A stretch of DNA of 64,000 bases from Aquimarina aggregata. GTDB lineage: Bacteria > Bacteroidota > Bacteroidia > Flavobacteriales > Flavobacteriaceae. The position numbers and the translations under genes were made by a program. The notes under the pieces are model-generated. The model saw only the letters and a list, made by a program, of their open reading frames with translations, was not told the DNA's origin and did no database searches. Location: assembly GCF_001632745.1 (NCBI RefSeq), contig NZ_LQRT01000002.1:868001-932000 (forward strand), given 5' to 3'. This document shows positions 28,794 to 38,167 of the stretch, piece by piece; position 1 is the stretch's first letter, and each line of letters opens with the position of its first letter.

Positions 28794-28963
28794 TATTTTG
28801 CGATATTATAATATTCTCTTTTCAACCATATTTACGACTCAATCGCTTTTTGTGGCTCGGTAATACACTGCCTCTATACAATTCATTATAAATTGTTGTT
28901 AACGATTCTATTTGAATTAACCATTATTATATATTTATAAAATAATGGTTAATTCTAAAAGAC

Positions 28964-30058
28964 ATGAAGTCCTATAAGATAATTTTACTTCTTCTTATCC
29001 TTTTTTCTTTACAAGCAACTGCACAAAAAATGGAGTTTGAAGATTATGACCCACCTTCTACCCTAGTTGTACCTGGTACCGAAATTAAAAAAGCAAAATT
29101 TCCTTTTATTGATGTTCACAACCATCAATTTAGTATGCCTACTCAGAATCTTCAAGAAGTAGTATCCGAGATGGATAAATTGAATATGGCAGTGATGGTG
29201 AATCTTTCAGGAAGAGGACGTGGATCTGATGAACATCTTATAAAATCCTTAGAAAATGTAAAAACCAATCATCCTAATCGTTTTATTGTTTTCACAAACA
29301 TCAACCTTAATGGTATAGACGAACCTGATTGGACATCGAAAACAGTGACTCAAATCGAAAAGGATGTCGCCATGGGTGCCAATGGACTTAAGATCTACAA
29401 AAGTCAAGGTATGGATAATAAAGACAGTAAAGGAAACCGTATTAAAATTGATGATCCTAGAATTGGTCCCGTCTGGGAAAAATGTGGTGAGTTAGGTATA
29501 CCGGTACTTATTCATGCAGCAGACCCTAAGCCATTTTGGGATACCCATGACAATCAAAATGAACGTTGGTTAGAACTTAAATTACGCTCAAGGCGAAAAA
29601 GAGATGCCAATGTTACGGGATCTTGGGAAACAATTATTAGTGAACAACATAACATTTTTAAAAGACATAAAAACACTAAGTTTATTAATGCACATTTAGG
29701 GTGGTATGGAAATGATCTAGCCAAATTAGCTAAACTGATGGATGAAATACCAAATATGTATACCGAAATAGGAGCTGTTATAGCCGAATTAGGCCGCCAA
29801 CCAAGAAATGCAAAAGCTTTTCTTACCAAATATCAGGATCGAGTAATGTTTGGGAAAGATTCATGGAAACCCAAAGAATACTACACTTATTTTAGAGTAT
29901 TAGAATCTAGTGATGAATATTTCCCTTATTATAAAAGGTACCATGCTTTCTGGAAAATGTATGGACTTGATCTTGACGATCAGGTTTTAAAAAAACTATA
30001 CTATCAAAATGCTTTAAAAGTAATTCCTAATATAGATAAAAGTCTGTTTCCGAAGTAA
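28964..30058 (+). CDS. Exported amidohydrolase-family protein
   Basis: A 364-residue protein with a signal peptide (to about TAQK at residue 22). It belongs to the amidohydrolase-2 family of TIM-barrel metal hydrolases and decarboxylases. DVHNHQ near residue 50 gives the HxH pair, with later ligands in LIHAADP and NAHLGWYG and a probable Asp in FGKDSW. All key positions are intact, so it is likely active in the periplasm. The substrate (a lactone or aromatic acid is typical) is unknown. It stands alone between two unrelated genes. Confidence 0.78.
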   Translation: MKSYKIILLLLILFSLQATAQKMEFEDYDPPSTLVVPGTEIKKAKFPFIDVHNHQFSMPTQNLQEVVSEMDKLNMAVMVNLSGRGRGSDEHLIKSLENVKTNHPNRFIVFTNINLNGIDEPDWTSKTVTQIEKDVAMGANGLKIYKSQGMDNKDSKGNRIKIDDPRIGPVWEKCGELGIPVLIHAADPKPFWDTHDNQNERWLELKLRSRRKRDANVTGSWETIISEQHNIFKRHKNTKFINAHLGWYGNDLAKLAKLMDEIPNMYTEIGAVIAELGRQPRNAKAFLTKYQDRVMFGKDSWKPKEYYTYFRVLESSDEYFPYYKRYHAFWKMYGLDLDDQVLKKLYYQNALKVIPNIDKSLFPK

Positions 30059-30079
30059 AATCAACACGACATAAAAATT

Positions 30080-32752
30080 TTAAAAATTAAAACGCATGAT
30101 GACATCTGGAGTAAATGTTAAAGACCTATTTTGAGAAGTTCTCACAAAGTTTCCATCAACATCTTGATCTCTTGATAATCCTTGGGAAATTATATTTTTT
30201 CTGTTATAAATATTTCTAAAAGATAAGCCTACCATACCTTTCCAATCTTTTTTCTTATTTAAATTAAAACGATATAAAGCAGATGCATCTAATCTATGAT
30301 AATCTTTAAACCTATTAGCATTAATTCCTTTTGAATCTATGCTAACGCCATCTTCCTCACCTATAGTGCGAATAAGTCCTGTAAAAGGAACTCCAGAGGC
30401 GTAGTTCCACCCTAGAGCAAGTTCCAGCTTATTTAATTTTAAAGTTTGAGAAATATTAAATACATGACGTTGATCAAAATTTCCTGGAAAAGAAGTTTCT
30501 TGTATACCAGGAAACGTAACTAAAGTCTTGCTAAGTGAATAGCCTACCCAGAATCTATAATTTTTAATTCTTTTCTTTATCAAAAGATCAAAACCTATTC
30601 GTTCTTCTTTTCCCGTTTGAAAATCAACTTCATTGTCATCGTCTATTAGACCTAAAAAAAAATTATTGATTGATGTAATATCAACAAGTTTTTTATAATA
30701 CGCTTCTAAATCAAAATTCCATCCTTTGTAAGTATATAAAGAACCTATAGTAAATTGCCTACTTTTAATAACAGGGAGTTCAAAATCAAAATCATCTCCT
30801 ATTTTGCCAGATAGTACCCATGCATTATCTGCTACCGGTAAACTACTCACCTCGTTTAAGAGTGTACCAAAAGTTTGAAAACGGTTAAGTTGTTGATTTT
30901 TTAGTTCGACTGAAGTTGTAAGTCTAAAATTTTTAAAAACTTCTTTTGAAGCAAAAATTCTTGGTTCAATAAAAAATTGATCTGTATTACTTAAATATGA
31001 ATTCCTAATACCAAGATTGATATATGATTTAGAAGATGTATAGGTATACTCCGAATAAAAAGTATGGTTATTACCACTACCATTAATATCGCTTTCACTT
31101 TCGACAAGATCTACCGAAACCCCATCTTCAGAAAGAAAAAACTCCTTCAATTTATACTTTGCTTCATTATAAACAAATTGATATCCTACTCCTATAGCAT
31201 GTTTTTTTGCTATAGGTATATCAAGAGAAAACTCTGCCCCTATATCTTTTACAATGTTATTTTCGGAAAAATCAAAAGTAGTATTCACACCACTAGCTTC
31301 ATCCACACCACTAGCTGTATTCACATATCTAGTATCATACGAAGAAAAATATACATTAGCTTTTTGAATTACATTTGTGGAATATTTATTAACCCAATTA
31401 AAACTAGCACCTGCATTACGTATCTTAAATATATCATTTACTTCATCCAAATTTGCTCCTGAAATTGCTGTAATCCCTGTTGTATTTCTCGTATTGTTTA
31501 ATCTGTTTTCTGCAAATATTGTACTAAACTTAACCTCGTTCTTGTCATCAGGTTTCCATATCAACTTAAAATTAGTATCTGAAAAAGAAAAATTATCTTC
31601 TCTCGTTTCATTTTCATCAATTACTTCTTCATTAATATCTGGAATATCACCACGAGTATTTTGAAATACTTTTCTAACTAAATTATTGTAGGTAATATTT
31701 TGATATATATCTGTAGTAGATCTTCGACCTGCTAGCATGATACCAACTTTATCTGATATAGGCACTTTAGCAAAAAGATCCCCATGAGTGAAATTAGCTC
31801 CCCCACCCACTTTAACTCGATCAAATAGATCATCATCAGACTCTATTATTACGGCACCCGATATTCGATCTCCATAACGTGCACTTGTACCTCCTCTATA
31901 GACCGTTACGTTTTTAACAATGAAAGGGTTAAACGTGGATATTTGATTAAACAAGTGACCATTATGATACATCTTTATACCATCCCATAATACTAAATTC
32001 TGGTCTGGTGTACCTCCTCTAATATGTAAACCTGCAGGATCTTCAGACGGACTACTGATGCCAGGTAAGAGTTGTAAACTCTGTAAGACATCAGGTTCTA
32101 CTAATCCTGGTAAAATACGAAGTTTTTTAGTCGATACATTTATAGAGGCATCTTCATTTTTTTGAACCCCGGTAGTTAAATATTCTTGGATAACTACTTT
32201 GTCTAAGCTCTGAATTTCTGGAATTAATCGAATCGTATCACATGCACCAGATCTAAAATCAGAAACACTCATCTTTCTAGTCTTATACCCTAAATATGAT
32301 ATAGCAATAGAGTCCCAAGGCTTTAATTGTAGTTTAAAAATCCCTTTTTCGTTGGTGACATCTATTGTTTTATTGCTCTTTATGATATCTGCCTGTATAA
32401 GTTCAAATGTTGAAGTGTTGTCGATAACCACCCCACAAACATCTATTACAGTTGGGTTTTCAACCAAGATATAACTGGATGTATCTACTTCTTGTAATAA
32501 AAATTTGGTTTGTTTTTTTATTATCGTTTTTAGTTGATCTATAGAAATTTTGTTTCTTTCTGTTTTAACATTGATCTCTTTAATCAACTCAACATCAAAA
32601 GAAAAACTAAATCCATATTGATTTTTAAATGCCTCAAATAGATTTGATATAGACTCTTCACTATTGACATCGATACTTCTGTTCTCCTGTTGTGCATAAC
32701 AAGAAAATTTACCAAAAACTATTAAAAAAAAAATGAATTTAAAATCTATCAC
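30080..32752 (-). CDS. TonB-dependent receptor with STN signalling domain
   Basis: An 890-residue outer-membrane receptor. After the signal peptide (to about CYAQQ), residues ~25-105 form an STN domain (NLFEAFKNQYGFSFSFDVEL), used for signalling to an anti-sigma factor. A carboxypeptidase-regulatory-like beta domain comes next (about 110-175). The plug (LPGISSPSEDPAGLHIRGGT and NLVLWDGIKMYHNGHLF) and a 22-strand-type barrel follow, ending in a C-terminal aromatic (MRFNF). The start overlaps the FecR stop by 4 bases. With no SusD gene it is FecA-like rather than a SusC polysaccharide importer; the ligand is unknown. Confidence 0.88.
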   Translation of the reverse strand: MIDFKFIFFLIVFGKFSCYAQQENRSIDVNSEESISNLFEAFKNQYGFSFSFDVELIKEINVKTERNKISIDQLKTIIKKQTKFLLQEVDTSSYILVENPTVIDVCGVVIDNTSTFELIQADIIKSNKTIDVTNEKGIFKLQLKPWDSIAISYLGYKTRKMSVSDFRSGACDTIRLIPEIQSLDKVVIQEYLTTGVQKNEDASINVSTKKLRILPGLVEPDVLQSLQLLPGISSPSEDPAGLHIRGGTPDQNLVLWDGIKMYHNGHLFNQISTFNPFIVKNVTVYRGGTSARYGDRISGAVIIESDDDLFDRVKVGGGANFTHGDLFAKVPISDKVGIMLAGRRSTTDIYQNITYNNLVRKVFQNTRGDIPDINEEVIDENETREDNFSFSDTNFKLIWKPDDKNEVKFSTIFAENRLNNTRNTTGITAISGANLDEVNDIFKIRNAGASFNWVNKYSTNVIQKANVYFSSYDTRYVNTASGVDEASGVNTTFDFSENNIVKDIGAEFSLDIPIAKKHAIGVGYQFVYNEAKYKLKEFFLSEDGVSVDLVESESDINGSGNNHTFYSEYTYTSSKSYINLGIRNSYLSNTDQFFIEPRIFASKEVFKNFRLTTSVELKNQQLNRFQTFGTLLNEVSSLPVADNAWVLSGKIGDDFDFELPVIKSRQFTIGSLYTYKGWNFDLEAYYKKLVDITSINNFFLGLIDDDNEVDFQTGKEERIGFDLLIKKRIKNYRFWVGYSLSKTLVTFPGIQETSFPGNFDQRHVFNISQTLKLNKLELALGWNYASGVPFTGLIRTIGEEDGVSIDSKGINANRFKDYHRLDASALYRFNLNKKKDWKGMVGLSFRNIYNRKNIISQGLSRDQDVDGNFVRTSQNRSLTFTPDVIMRFNF

Positions 32753-33669
32753 TTATTTTGTAACTCTATAGTCTTTTTATTTTTAAAGGTATAACGAATA
32801 TTCATAGGTTCAAAACTAGTTTTTAAAGCTTTCTTAAGATCGTCATGACCAAAGAATCCGGTAAATAATCGATTTAAGTCTATATCCTGAGTATTTATTT
32901 TAACATTATACTGTCTTTGTAATTCTTGTATGACTTCGGATATAGGAACTTGATCAAAACTACTTGTTCCATTTAGCCAATCCGGCTTCAATCTCGTAAC
33001 ATCAAAAAGTAGTAACGATTCTTGTCCACTAGACTTTGTTCCTTTACCTGCAGTAAGCACAACTACACTTTTATCTTTTGTCACCTGAACTTTTCCTTCG
33101 AAACAATGCACCTCTAGCTTTTTATCTCTTGCATAGACATCAAATTCTGTACCCAAAACAGCTATATTCCCATTTTTAGTTTGTACTGTAAATTTTGACC
33201 CTTTAGCTACATCAAAAAATGCCTCTCCTTTTAGTGTAAGCACTCTATCTTCTTCAAATGTATCTTTATCATATGTAATAGCAGAATCAGCATTCAAGGT
33301 AACTATAGAATTATCCGGTAAATTGATAATTCTTGTTTGCGCCATATCAGTACTTATTTCTGAAGCATCAAAAAACATGACACGTAAACCAAATAAAACA
33401 ACCACAACGGCAGCAGCACTATACAACCATGTTCTTAGTTTAATCACTTTAGGTGCATTAGGCTCTTTATAGGTCTTATTAAACTCTTTTTGGTTTTTTA
33501 AACCTTTATCAATATCAAATACGGGTCGATCAAAACGATCTACAGCTTTTACAATATCTTTATATGCAAGATAATCGTCTGAATCTTCAAACATATCTTT
33601 TTCTTCACTAGAAAGATCATCTGCCAACCATCTTCCTAAGAAATCATCTTCATTCATATCTTTTTTCAT
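32749..33669 (-). CDS. FecR-family anti-sigma factor
   Basis: A 306-residue transmembrane regulator. The cytoplasmic part (residues 1-80) holds the sigma-binding region, a single helix (about 83-100, LYSAAAVVVVLFGLRVMFF) crosses the membrane, and the periplasmic FecR domain follows with TLNADSAITYDKDTF and LKGEAFFDVAKG. The C-terminal ~70 residues form a DUF4974-like domain. It relays the signal from the overlapping TonB receptor to the sigma factor 66 bases upstream. The set of three is a standard cell-surface signalling module. Confidence 0.9.
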   Translation of the reverse strand: MKKDMNEDDFLGRWLADDLSSEEKDMFEDSDDYLAYKDIVKAVDRFDRPVFDIDKGLKNQKEFNKTYKEPNAPKVIKLRTWLYSAAAVVVVLFGLRVMFFDASEISTDMAQTRIINLPDNSIVTLNADSAITYDKDTFEEDRVLTLKGEAFFDVAKGSKFTVQTKNGNIAVLGTEFDVYARDKKLEVHCFEGKVQVTKDKSVVVLTAGKGTKSSGQESLLLFDVTRLKPDWLNGTSSFDQVPISEVIQELQRQYNVKINTQDIDLNRLFTGFFGHDDLKKALKTSFEPMNIRYTFKNKKTIELQNK

Positions 33670-33735
33670 AAACTTTTCTTTAAAAATTGGTCTACTGATT
33701 TATTTTGGGGGTATATTTTTAATAAAACCATAAAA

Positions 33736-34254
33736 TTATAAGTTAGAGGTTTTTAATTTTGTTCGTAATGACACTAATGCTAAATGCATTCTTTTTTCTA
33801 CAGCTTTTACTGATATATCTAGCATTTCAGCAATTTCTCTATACGTTTTCTTTTCTATACGATTTAAAAGAAATACTTCTCGCTGTCCTTCTCTTAATTC
33901 ACTAATGGCATTGTTTAACTTCTCCATAAACTCATTTTCTTCCATTTGAAATTCTGGAGATTCATTAGTGTATGTTTTTTGCTCAATAGATTGATACTTT
34001 AAAACTGTTTTTTGATGAAGTACAGCATTAATAGATGCATTTTTTGCTATTTTATACAAGAAACTTTTTGCCGCTCCAAATATAATATTTGAGCAATTCA
34101 CCCATAGTTTAGCAAAACTATCCTGAACTATATCTTGTGCTTTTTCCATATCACCATATTTATAATAAAGGTAATAGCATATTTTTTCTGCATGCTCTCT
34201 ATATAATTGTTCATATACCTTTTCTTCACAAACGCTGATCTCTTTTTCTGGCAT
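33736..34254 (-). CDS. ECF sigma factor of the FecR/TonB module
   Basis: A 172-residue sigma-70 family ECF factor. Region 2 reads EQLYREHAEKICYYLYYKYGD then AQDIVQDSFAKLWVN, and region 4 carries ELREGQREVFLLNRIEKKTY and the helix-turn-helix REIAEMLDISVKAVEKRM. It lies directly upstream of the fecR-like and receptor genes on the same strand and is expected to activate them when the receptor binds its ligand. Confidence 0.88.
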   Translation of the reverse strand: MPEKEISVCEEKVYEQLYREHAEKICYYLYYKYGDMEKAQDIVQDSFAKLWVNCSNIIFGAAKSFLYKIAKNASINAVLHQKTVLKYQSIEQKTYTNESPEFQMEENEFMEKLNNAISELREGQREVFLLNRIEKKTYREIAEMLDISVKAVEKRMHLALVSLRTKLKTSNL

Positions 34255-34318
34255 TTTAAATATTTAAGTTGTGCATATTTACGTAAAAATCTAATTTCTT
34301 TTGATTAATTTACAACTA

Positions 34319-34909
34319 TTACCAAGAATATCCTATTAAGAATTTTAATCTTGGGTTAACTATTTCATCTCTATATTTAACTTTAGAAATAGAAATTCTA
34401 CTATCTATTCCTCCTGCTACTTCTATAATAAAGCCTTTTAAGCTTTGTATAAATACCCATTGATACCCAGTCATAACTAACCCTCCTGTTCCAAAAACTT
34501 CAATAGTTTTATCTATTTTCAATATGATATCTTTATATTTTAAGTAATCATAAAATTTCAAAACTCCTACACCTGCAAACCAGCCTTGAGGTGCTTTCTT
34601 CGCTTTTAAAAGGTAAAATCTAATTTCAGATTCTAACAATACATTATATTCTGACATAAAACCTCTTTCATTAGTTACCAAATTAGATTTGGTATACGCT
34701 TGTGACAAGGTAAAATTCAATGTTCTTTTTGGATGTATTACTCTTTCATAACTAAGACTTATTTCGCCTACCAATGCATTAATGGGCGAAAACTTAATGT
34801 TATTTTTTGATATAAATTCACGGTTTTCCAATTCTACAACACTTCTATTTTGTGCTTTGATCGATAAAACCATTAACATTGTAATTATACTTAGCGTAAT
34901 TTTTTTCAT
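34319..34909 (-). CDS. Outer-membrane beta-barrel-like hypothetical protein
   Basis: A 196-residue protein with a signal peptide (residues 1-19, ending SIKAQ) and alternating hydrophobic strands (KFSPINALVGEISLSYERV, LLESEIRFYLL, FIIEVAGGI) with a terminal aromatic (LIGYSW). This is the layout of a small outer-membrane barrel of the DUF3575 type. It lies 64 bases upstream of the sigma factor gene on the same strand and could belong to that unit. Function unknown. Confidence 0.6.
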   Translation of the reverse strand: MKKITLSIITMLMVLSIKAQNRSVVELENREFISKNNIKFSPINALVGEISLSYERVIHPKRTLNFTLSQAYTKSNLVTNERGFMSEYNVLLESEIRFYLLKAKKAPQGWFAGVGVLKFYDYLKYKDIILKIDKTIEVFGTGGLVMTGYQWVFIQSLKGFIIEVAGGIDSRISISKVKYRDEIVNPRLKFLIGYSW

Positions 34910-35232
34910 ACACTCCTATTTATTATATCACAATAAACTTTACACCCCTAAAACAAACCAATGAATAAATACCCTACCAAATTTTTAAAAAAAGCTCAAA
35001 TATTTTTAAATAAGGGTATTAATTTAATCCTAGAGATCATATTTAGTCAAGAGCAAAAACTCTAAAATTTTTAAAAAAATCCAATAAATAACTAATTAAC
35101 AGCTATTTAAATATTCCTTACAACTCTTTTTAAGTATTATTTTTTAATGCGTAGCAATTTTGGCACGTTGCTTGATATTATACAAGTGAGTATCAAATCA
35201 CAAATTGATATCCTCACTTAAAATCAAGAATT
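34910..35232. other. Intergenic region with promoter and leader hairpin
   Basis: A 323-base gap. Apart from the sigma-54-like promoter at 35161-35176, the leader holds a hairpin: AAGTGAG with TATCAA (35184-35196) pairs with TTGATA and CTCACTT (35205-35219) around a two-base bulge, just before the start of the next gene. Nothing else was recognised. Confidence 0.55.
35161..35176 (+). promoter_or_regulatory. Sigma-54-like promoter
   Basis: TGGCAC, five bases, then TTGAT: a full -24 box and a partial -12 box with correct spacing, 57 bases before the start at 35233. The same arrangement precedes the paralogue at 28073. Confidence 0.55.
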
Positions 35233-36567
35233 ATGAAAAATTTTGTTTTACTTTTTACAGGTTTATTATTAGCAACGTTTACTGCTAATGCATCAACAAC
35301 TAACGAGTCTTATACTCGGTATAACTACGGAAAATCATTTATTTTCTCTGAAGGGGGAGTTGATTTCTCTATTTATGCAGATGGCCAATTTGATTTCTAT
35401 CTTAATGGACGAAGAGGAGGAATTAGTGTTGGCGTAAATACACCTGGAGTAAATATTAGTTTTAATTCTGGTTATGACTATGATGCTTATGTACAATATG
35501 ATGATTATGGAGCTGTTGTGCAAGTTGAAGAAACTCCTATTTTTTATGATCATTATGGAAGGATCATACAGGCAGGTGATGTATTTATAAACTATAACAA
35601 TTATGGTCGTATTTCTAGAGTTGGAGGTTTATATGTTCACTACAACCGTTATGGTAATTTTTTAAACTGTACTGGGTTTATTAATCGTTACAATAGACAT
35701 TACGTTTATAGACCTTTTCACGCTTACTTTACAGTACCTGTAGTTAGCAGATGTATCGTATATGATAGACCATACAGAAGATATTATTCTCCTTACAGAT
35801 GTTCATATAGTGTGTATAGATCTAATTATTATAATGGATACTATAACAGACCGTACAGAAGTCGTGATTATTACAGACCGTACAACAGAGTAACTAGTTA
35901 CCATAGAGGGTATAGAGGTAATTCTGCTAGAAATCTTAGTTATAGAAACAGAGATCATAGAGCGGCAATGTATCAAAGAAATGATCGTAACTATAGTAAG
36001 ACATATAGAAGTAGATCAAATTCTTATGCATCAGGAAATGCGACTAGAAGTAGAGGAAACAATGCTTATGGAACAAGAAACTCAAGTAGATCAAATTCTT
36101 ATGGATCAAGAAACACTACAAGAAGTAGAGGTAACAATGGTACTTATGGTACGAGAAATACTACCAGAAGTAGGGCTAATAATGATAACTCAAGAAATTA
36201 TACAAGAACCCGTTCTGTAACCTCTAATAATACTAGAACCAGAACAAGTTCTCCTGCAAGATCAAGAGTACAGTCTAAGCCAAGAAGTACATCATCTTCT
36301 GGATATAATAAACCAAATACAACTAGAACAAGAAGTACAACAGCTAGAAGGTCACAGAGTCCAAGCAGAAGTCAGACACAAAAAGCTAGAACTTCAAATA
36401 GAAATTACGCTGGTAATGTAACAAAACGTTCTAATAACAGTCAATATAGAAGTAGAGGAACAAGTTCTTCTAGATCAAATGCAAATAAACAAAGAAGTAA
36501 TACTTCAAATAGATCAGCAAGATCTTCAAGTACAAGTAGATCTCGTACATCAAGAAGTAGAAGCTAG
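35233..36567 (+). CDS. Secreted repeat protein with long Arg/Ser/Asn tail
   Basis: A 444-residue protein. The signal peptide ends near ANA (residue 20). Residues ~25-150 match the paralogue at 28073 (YGKSFIFSEGGVDFSIYADG, then VFINYNNYGRISRVGGLYVH). A Tyr/Arg-rich zone follows, and residues ~225-444 are a low-complexity tail of Arg, Ser, Asn and Thr with units such as GTRNTTRSRGNNG. The tail must be strongly basic and disordered, suggesting binding to DNA, glycans or acidic surface polymers outside the cell. Repeated units at the DNA level make the region prone to length change. Confidence 0.65.
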   Translation: MKNFVLLFTGLLLATFTANASTTNESYTRYNYGKSFIFSEGGVDFSIYADGQFDFYLNGRRGGISVGVNTPGVNISFNSGYDYDAYVQYDDYGAVVQVEETPIFYDHYGRIIQAGDVFINYNNYGRISRVGGLYVHYNRYGNFLNCTGFINRYNRHYVYRPFHAYFTVPVVSRCIVYDRPYRRYYSPYRCSYSVYRSNYYNGYYNRPYRSRDYYRPYNRVTSYHRGYRGNSARNLSYRNRDHRAAMYQRNDRNYSKTYRSRSNSYASGNATRSRGNNAYGTRNSSRSNSYGSRNTTRSRGNNGTYGTRNTTRSRANNDNSRNYTRTRSVTSNNTRTRTSSPARSRVQSKPRSTSSSGYNKPNTTRTRSTTARRSQSPSRSQTQKARTSNRNYAGNVTKRSNNSQYRSRGTSSSRSNANKQRSNTSNRSARSSSTSRSRTSRSRS

Positions 36568-36608
36568 AAAATATATAACAACATTTAATTTTTTGGTTGG
36601 TTAGTTGG

Positions 36609-36651
36609 AAAATCCCCTAGAGTTGTATGCTTAAGCACCTCGGGGGATTTT
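36609..36651 (+). terminator. Terminator after Arg/Ser-rich protein
   Basis: AAAATCCCC (36609-36617) pairs with GGGGATTTT (36643-36651), with a long structured loop. It is preceded by TTGGTTGGTTAGTTG, almost the same motif as before the terminator of the paralogous gene. Confidence 0.75.
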
Positions 36652-36666
36652 CTTTATGGTTATAAT

Positions 36667-38121
36667 CTATCTTTTAAATATGTTATTGATCAATTTATTT
36701 AAATCTGTTGACATTTTAGTAACATAGACTACGAAACCATAGGTAATCCCTATTAGAATACTTTTTAAAATTATATTTATTATAGGATGAAAATGAAATT
36801 CCCAAAAATAAAATGCAAATACAAAAGCTATAATTATAAAAGCTGTGAAAAAAGTATGATTTGAAAACGGATGCATTTTGAACTTACTTTTTACTATCAA
36901 TAATTTTGCAACATTATAACAAAATACTGCAATAAAAGTGGCAATAGCAGCACCGGTTATACCAAATTGTCGAATACATACTATATTTAACACAAATGAT
37001 AGTAACGCCATCCCTACCCCAATATACAATACAAGTCTATAATGATCAGAATTATATAATATAGAATTATTATTACCCAAAAAATTATCAAATAACTTAG
37101 AACTTCCTATCAATATAATTACCCAAATAAGTAATTCATAATTATCAGGAATGACATTGAATAAAGCGGTGACATTACAAATAATAAGAATAAATAGTAA
37201 GCCACTAATAATTAAAAGATTTAGAGAGCTTTTTTTATACAATTCTCTTAGTTGATCATAAGTTCGTTCATTAATTAATTTTGCCGTTAACGGATATGTT
37301 ATTTGGTGCATCGCACGAGAAGGAATAATTATAACACTGGCTATATATGCACAAATACCATATTTAGCCACATTCTCTATCGCAAGAAACTGCTTTATCA
37401 TAACTTTATCTAGATCTATAAGCATCGAAGCAACAGAACCAGCTATAAGTATAAGAAAAGAATACTTTAGCACCGATATATAATTGTTCGGTAAAGCAAG
37501 TTTAAAAGTGACAGAATGCAAACTCAAAGCATAGAACATCATGATTAACATTCTTAAGACATATACAGTAATTAAAGCATAAATAAATTGCTCTACACTT
37601 ATCACTTGATAATAGACAAAGAACAAAAGAATAAAAGTTAAAACTCTAACAAATAATTCTTTCATTAAGTTTCCAAAGACACTTTTAAGTTTCACTTTAC
37701 ACCATGCAAAAAACACCTCAAAATATGACATAGCGATAGCTAAAACAAAAATTGTCCATATATATGGTTTTGCAATAGCATCTTCATCACTTACAAAATT
37801 AAGAATAGTGTTATAAAACAGTATTCCTAAAAGTCCCAGAAAAATGGCTATAAAAAAAGGAAGCAACAACATTTGACTCAAAAACCTGTCTTGTTGATCC
37901 TTATTTATATATGACGAAAAAAACTTTATCAGTGTGTTATGCACTCCAAAAGCCATTAATGGCCATATAAGGTTAGAAGCAGAAATCAGGTAGGTAATCA
38001 TACCATAATACTTCTCATCCATAAAATTGGTAAACAAAAACAACGTATTTACTGCACCCACACCAAAGCCCAGACAAGTAATTATTACATTTTTTATAGA
38101 TTGATTAACTACAACTCCCAT
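36667..38121 (-). CDS. Polysaccharide flippase (Wzx/MATE-like)
   Basis: A 484-residue integral membrane protein with about 12-14 hydrophobic helices spread over its full length, typical of the polysaccharide biosynthesis (Wzx) family that moves lipid-linked glycan units across the inner membrane. A conserved-looking N-terminal stretch (NVIITCLGFGVGAVNTLFLF) starts the first helix pair. It is followed on the 5' side by a glycosyltransferase and a YfhO-like protein on the same strand, which supports a surface-glycan role. Confidence 0.82.
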   Translation of the reverse strand: MGVVVNQSIKNVIITCLGFGVGAVNTLFLFTNFMDEKYYGMITYLISASNLIWPLMAFGVHNTLIKFFSSYINKDQQDRFLSQMLLLPFFIAIFLGLLGILFYNTILNFVSDEDAIAKPYIWTIFVLAIAMSYFEVFFAWCKVKLKSVFGNLMKELFVRVLTFILLFFVYYQVISVEQFIYALITVYVLRMLIMMFYALSLHSVTFKLALPNNYISVLKYSFLILIAGSVASMLIDLDKVMIKQFLAIENVAKYGICAYIASVIIIPSRAMHQITYPLTAKLINERTYDQLRELYKKSSLNLLIISGLLFILIICNVTALFNVIPDNYELLIWVIILIGSSKLFDNFLGNNNSILYNSDHYRLVLYIGVGMALLSFVLNIVCIRQFGITGAAIATFIAVFCYNVAKLLIVKSKFKMHPFSNHTFFTAFIIIAFVFAFYFWEFHFHPIINIILKSILIGITYGFVVYVTKMSTDLNKLINNIFKR

Positions 38122-38167
38122 TCATTAAGTAAATTATAAATGTAAAAAGTTTTAACTTGATACATTA

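Noticed and set aside
31064..31664. Plus-strand ORFs within the TonB receptor gene
   Set aside because: The receptor is intact on the other strand, and the products have no recognisable features.
35905..36567. CRISPR-like or tandem-repeat array
   Set aside because: The repeats are uneven, stay in one reading frame and encode an Arg/Ser-rich tail; no spacer structure is present.
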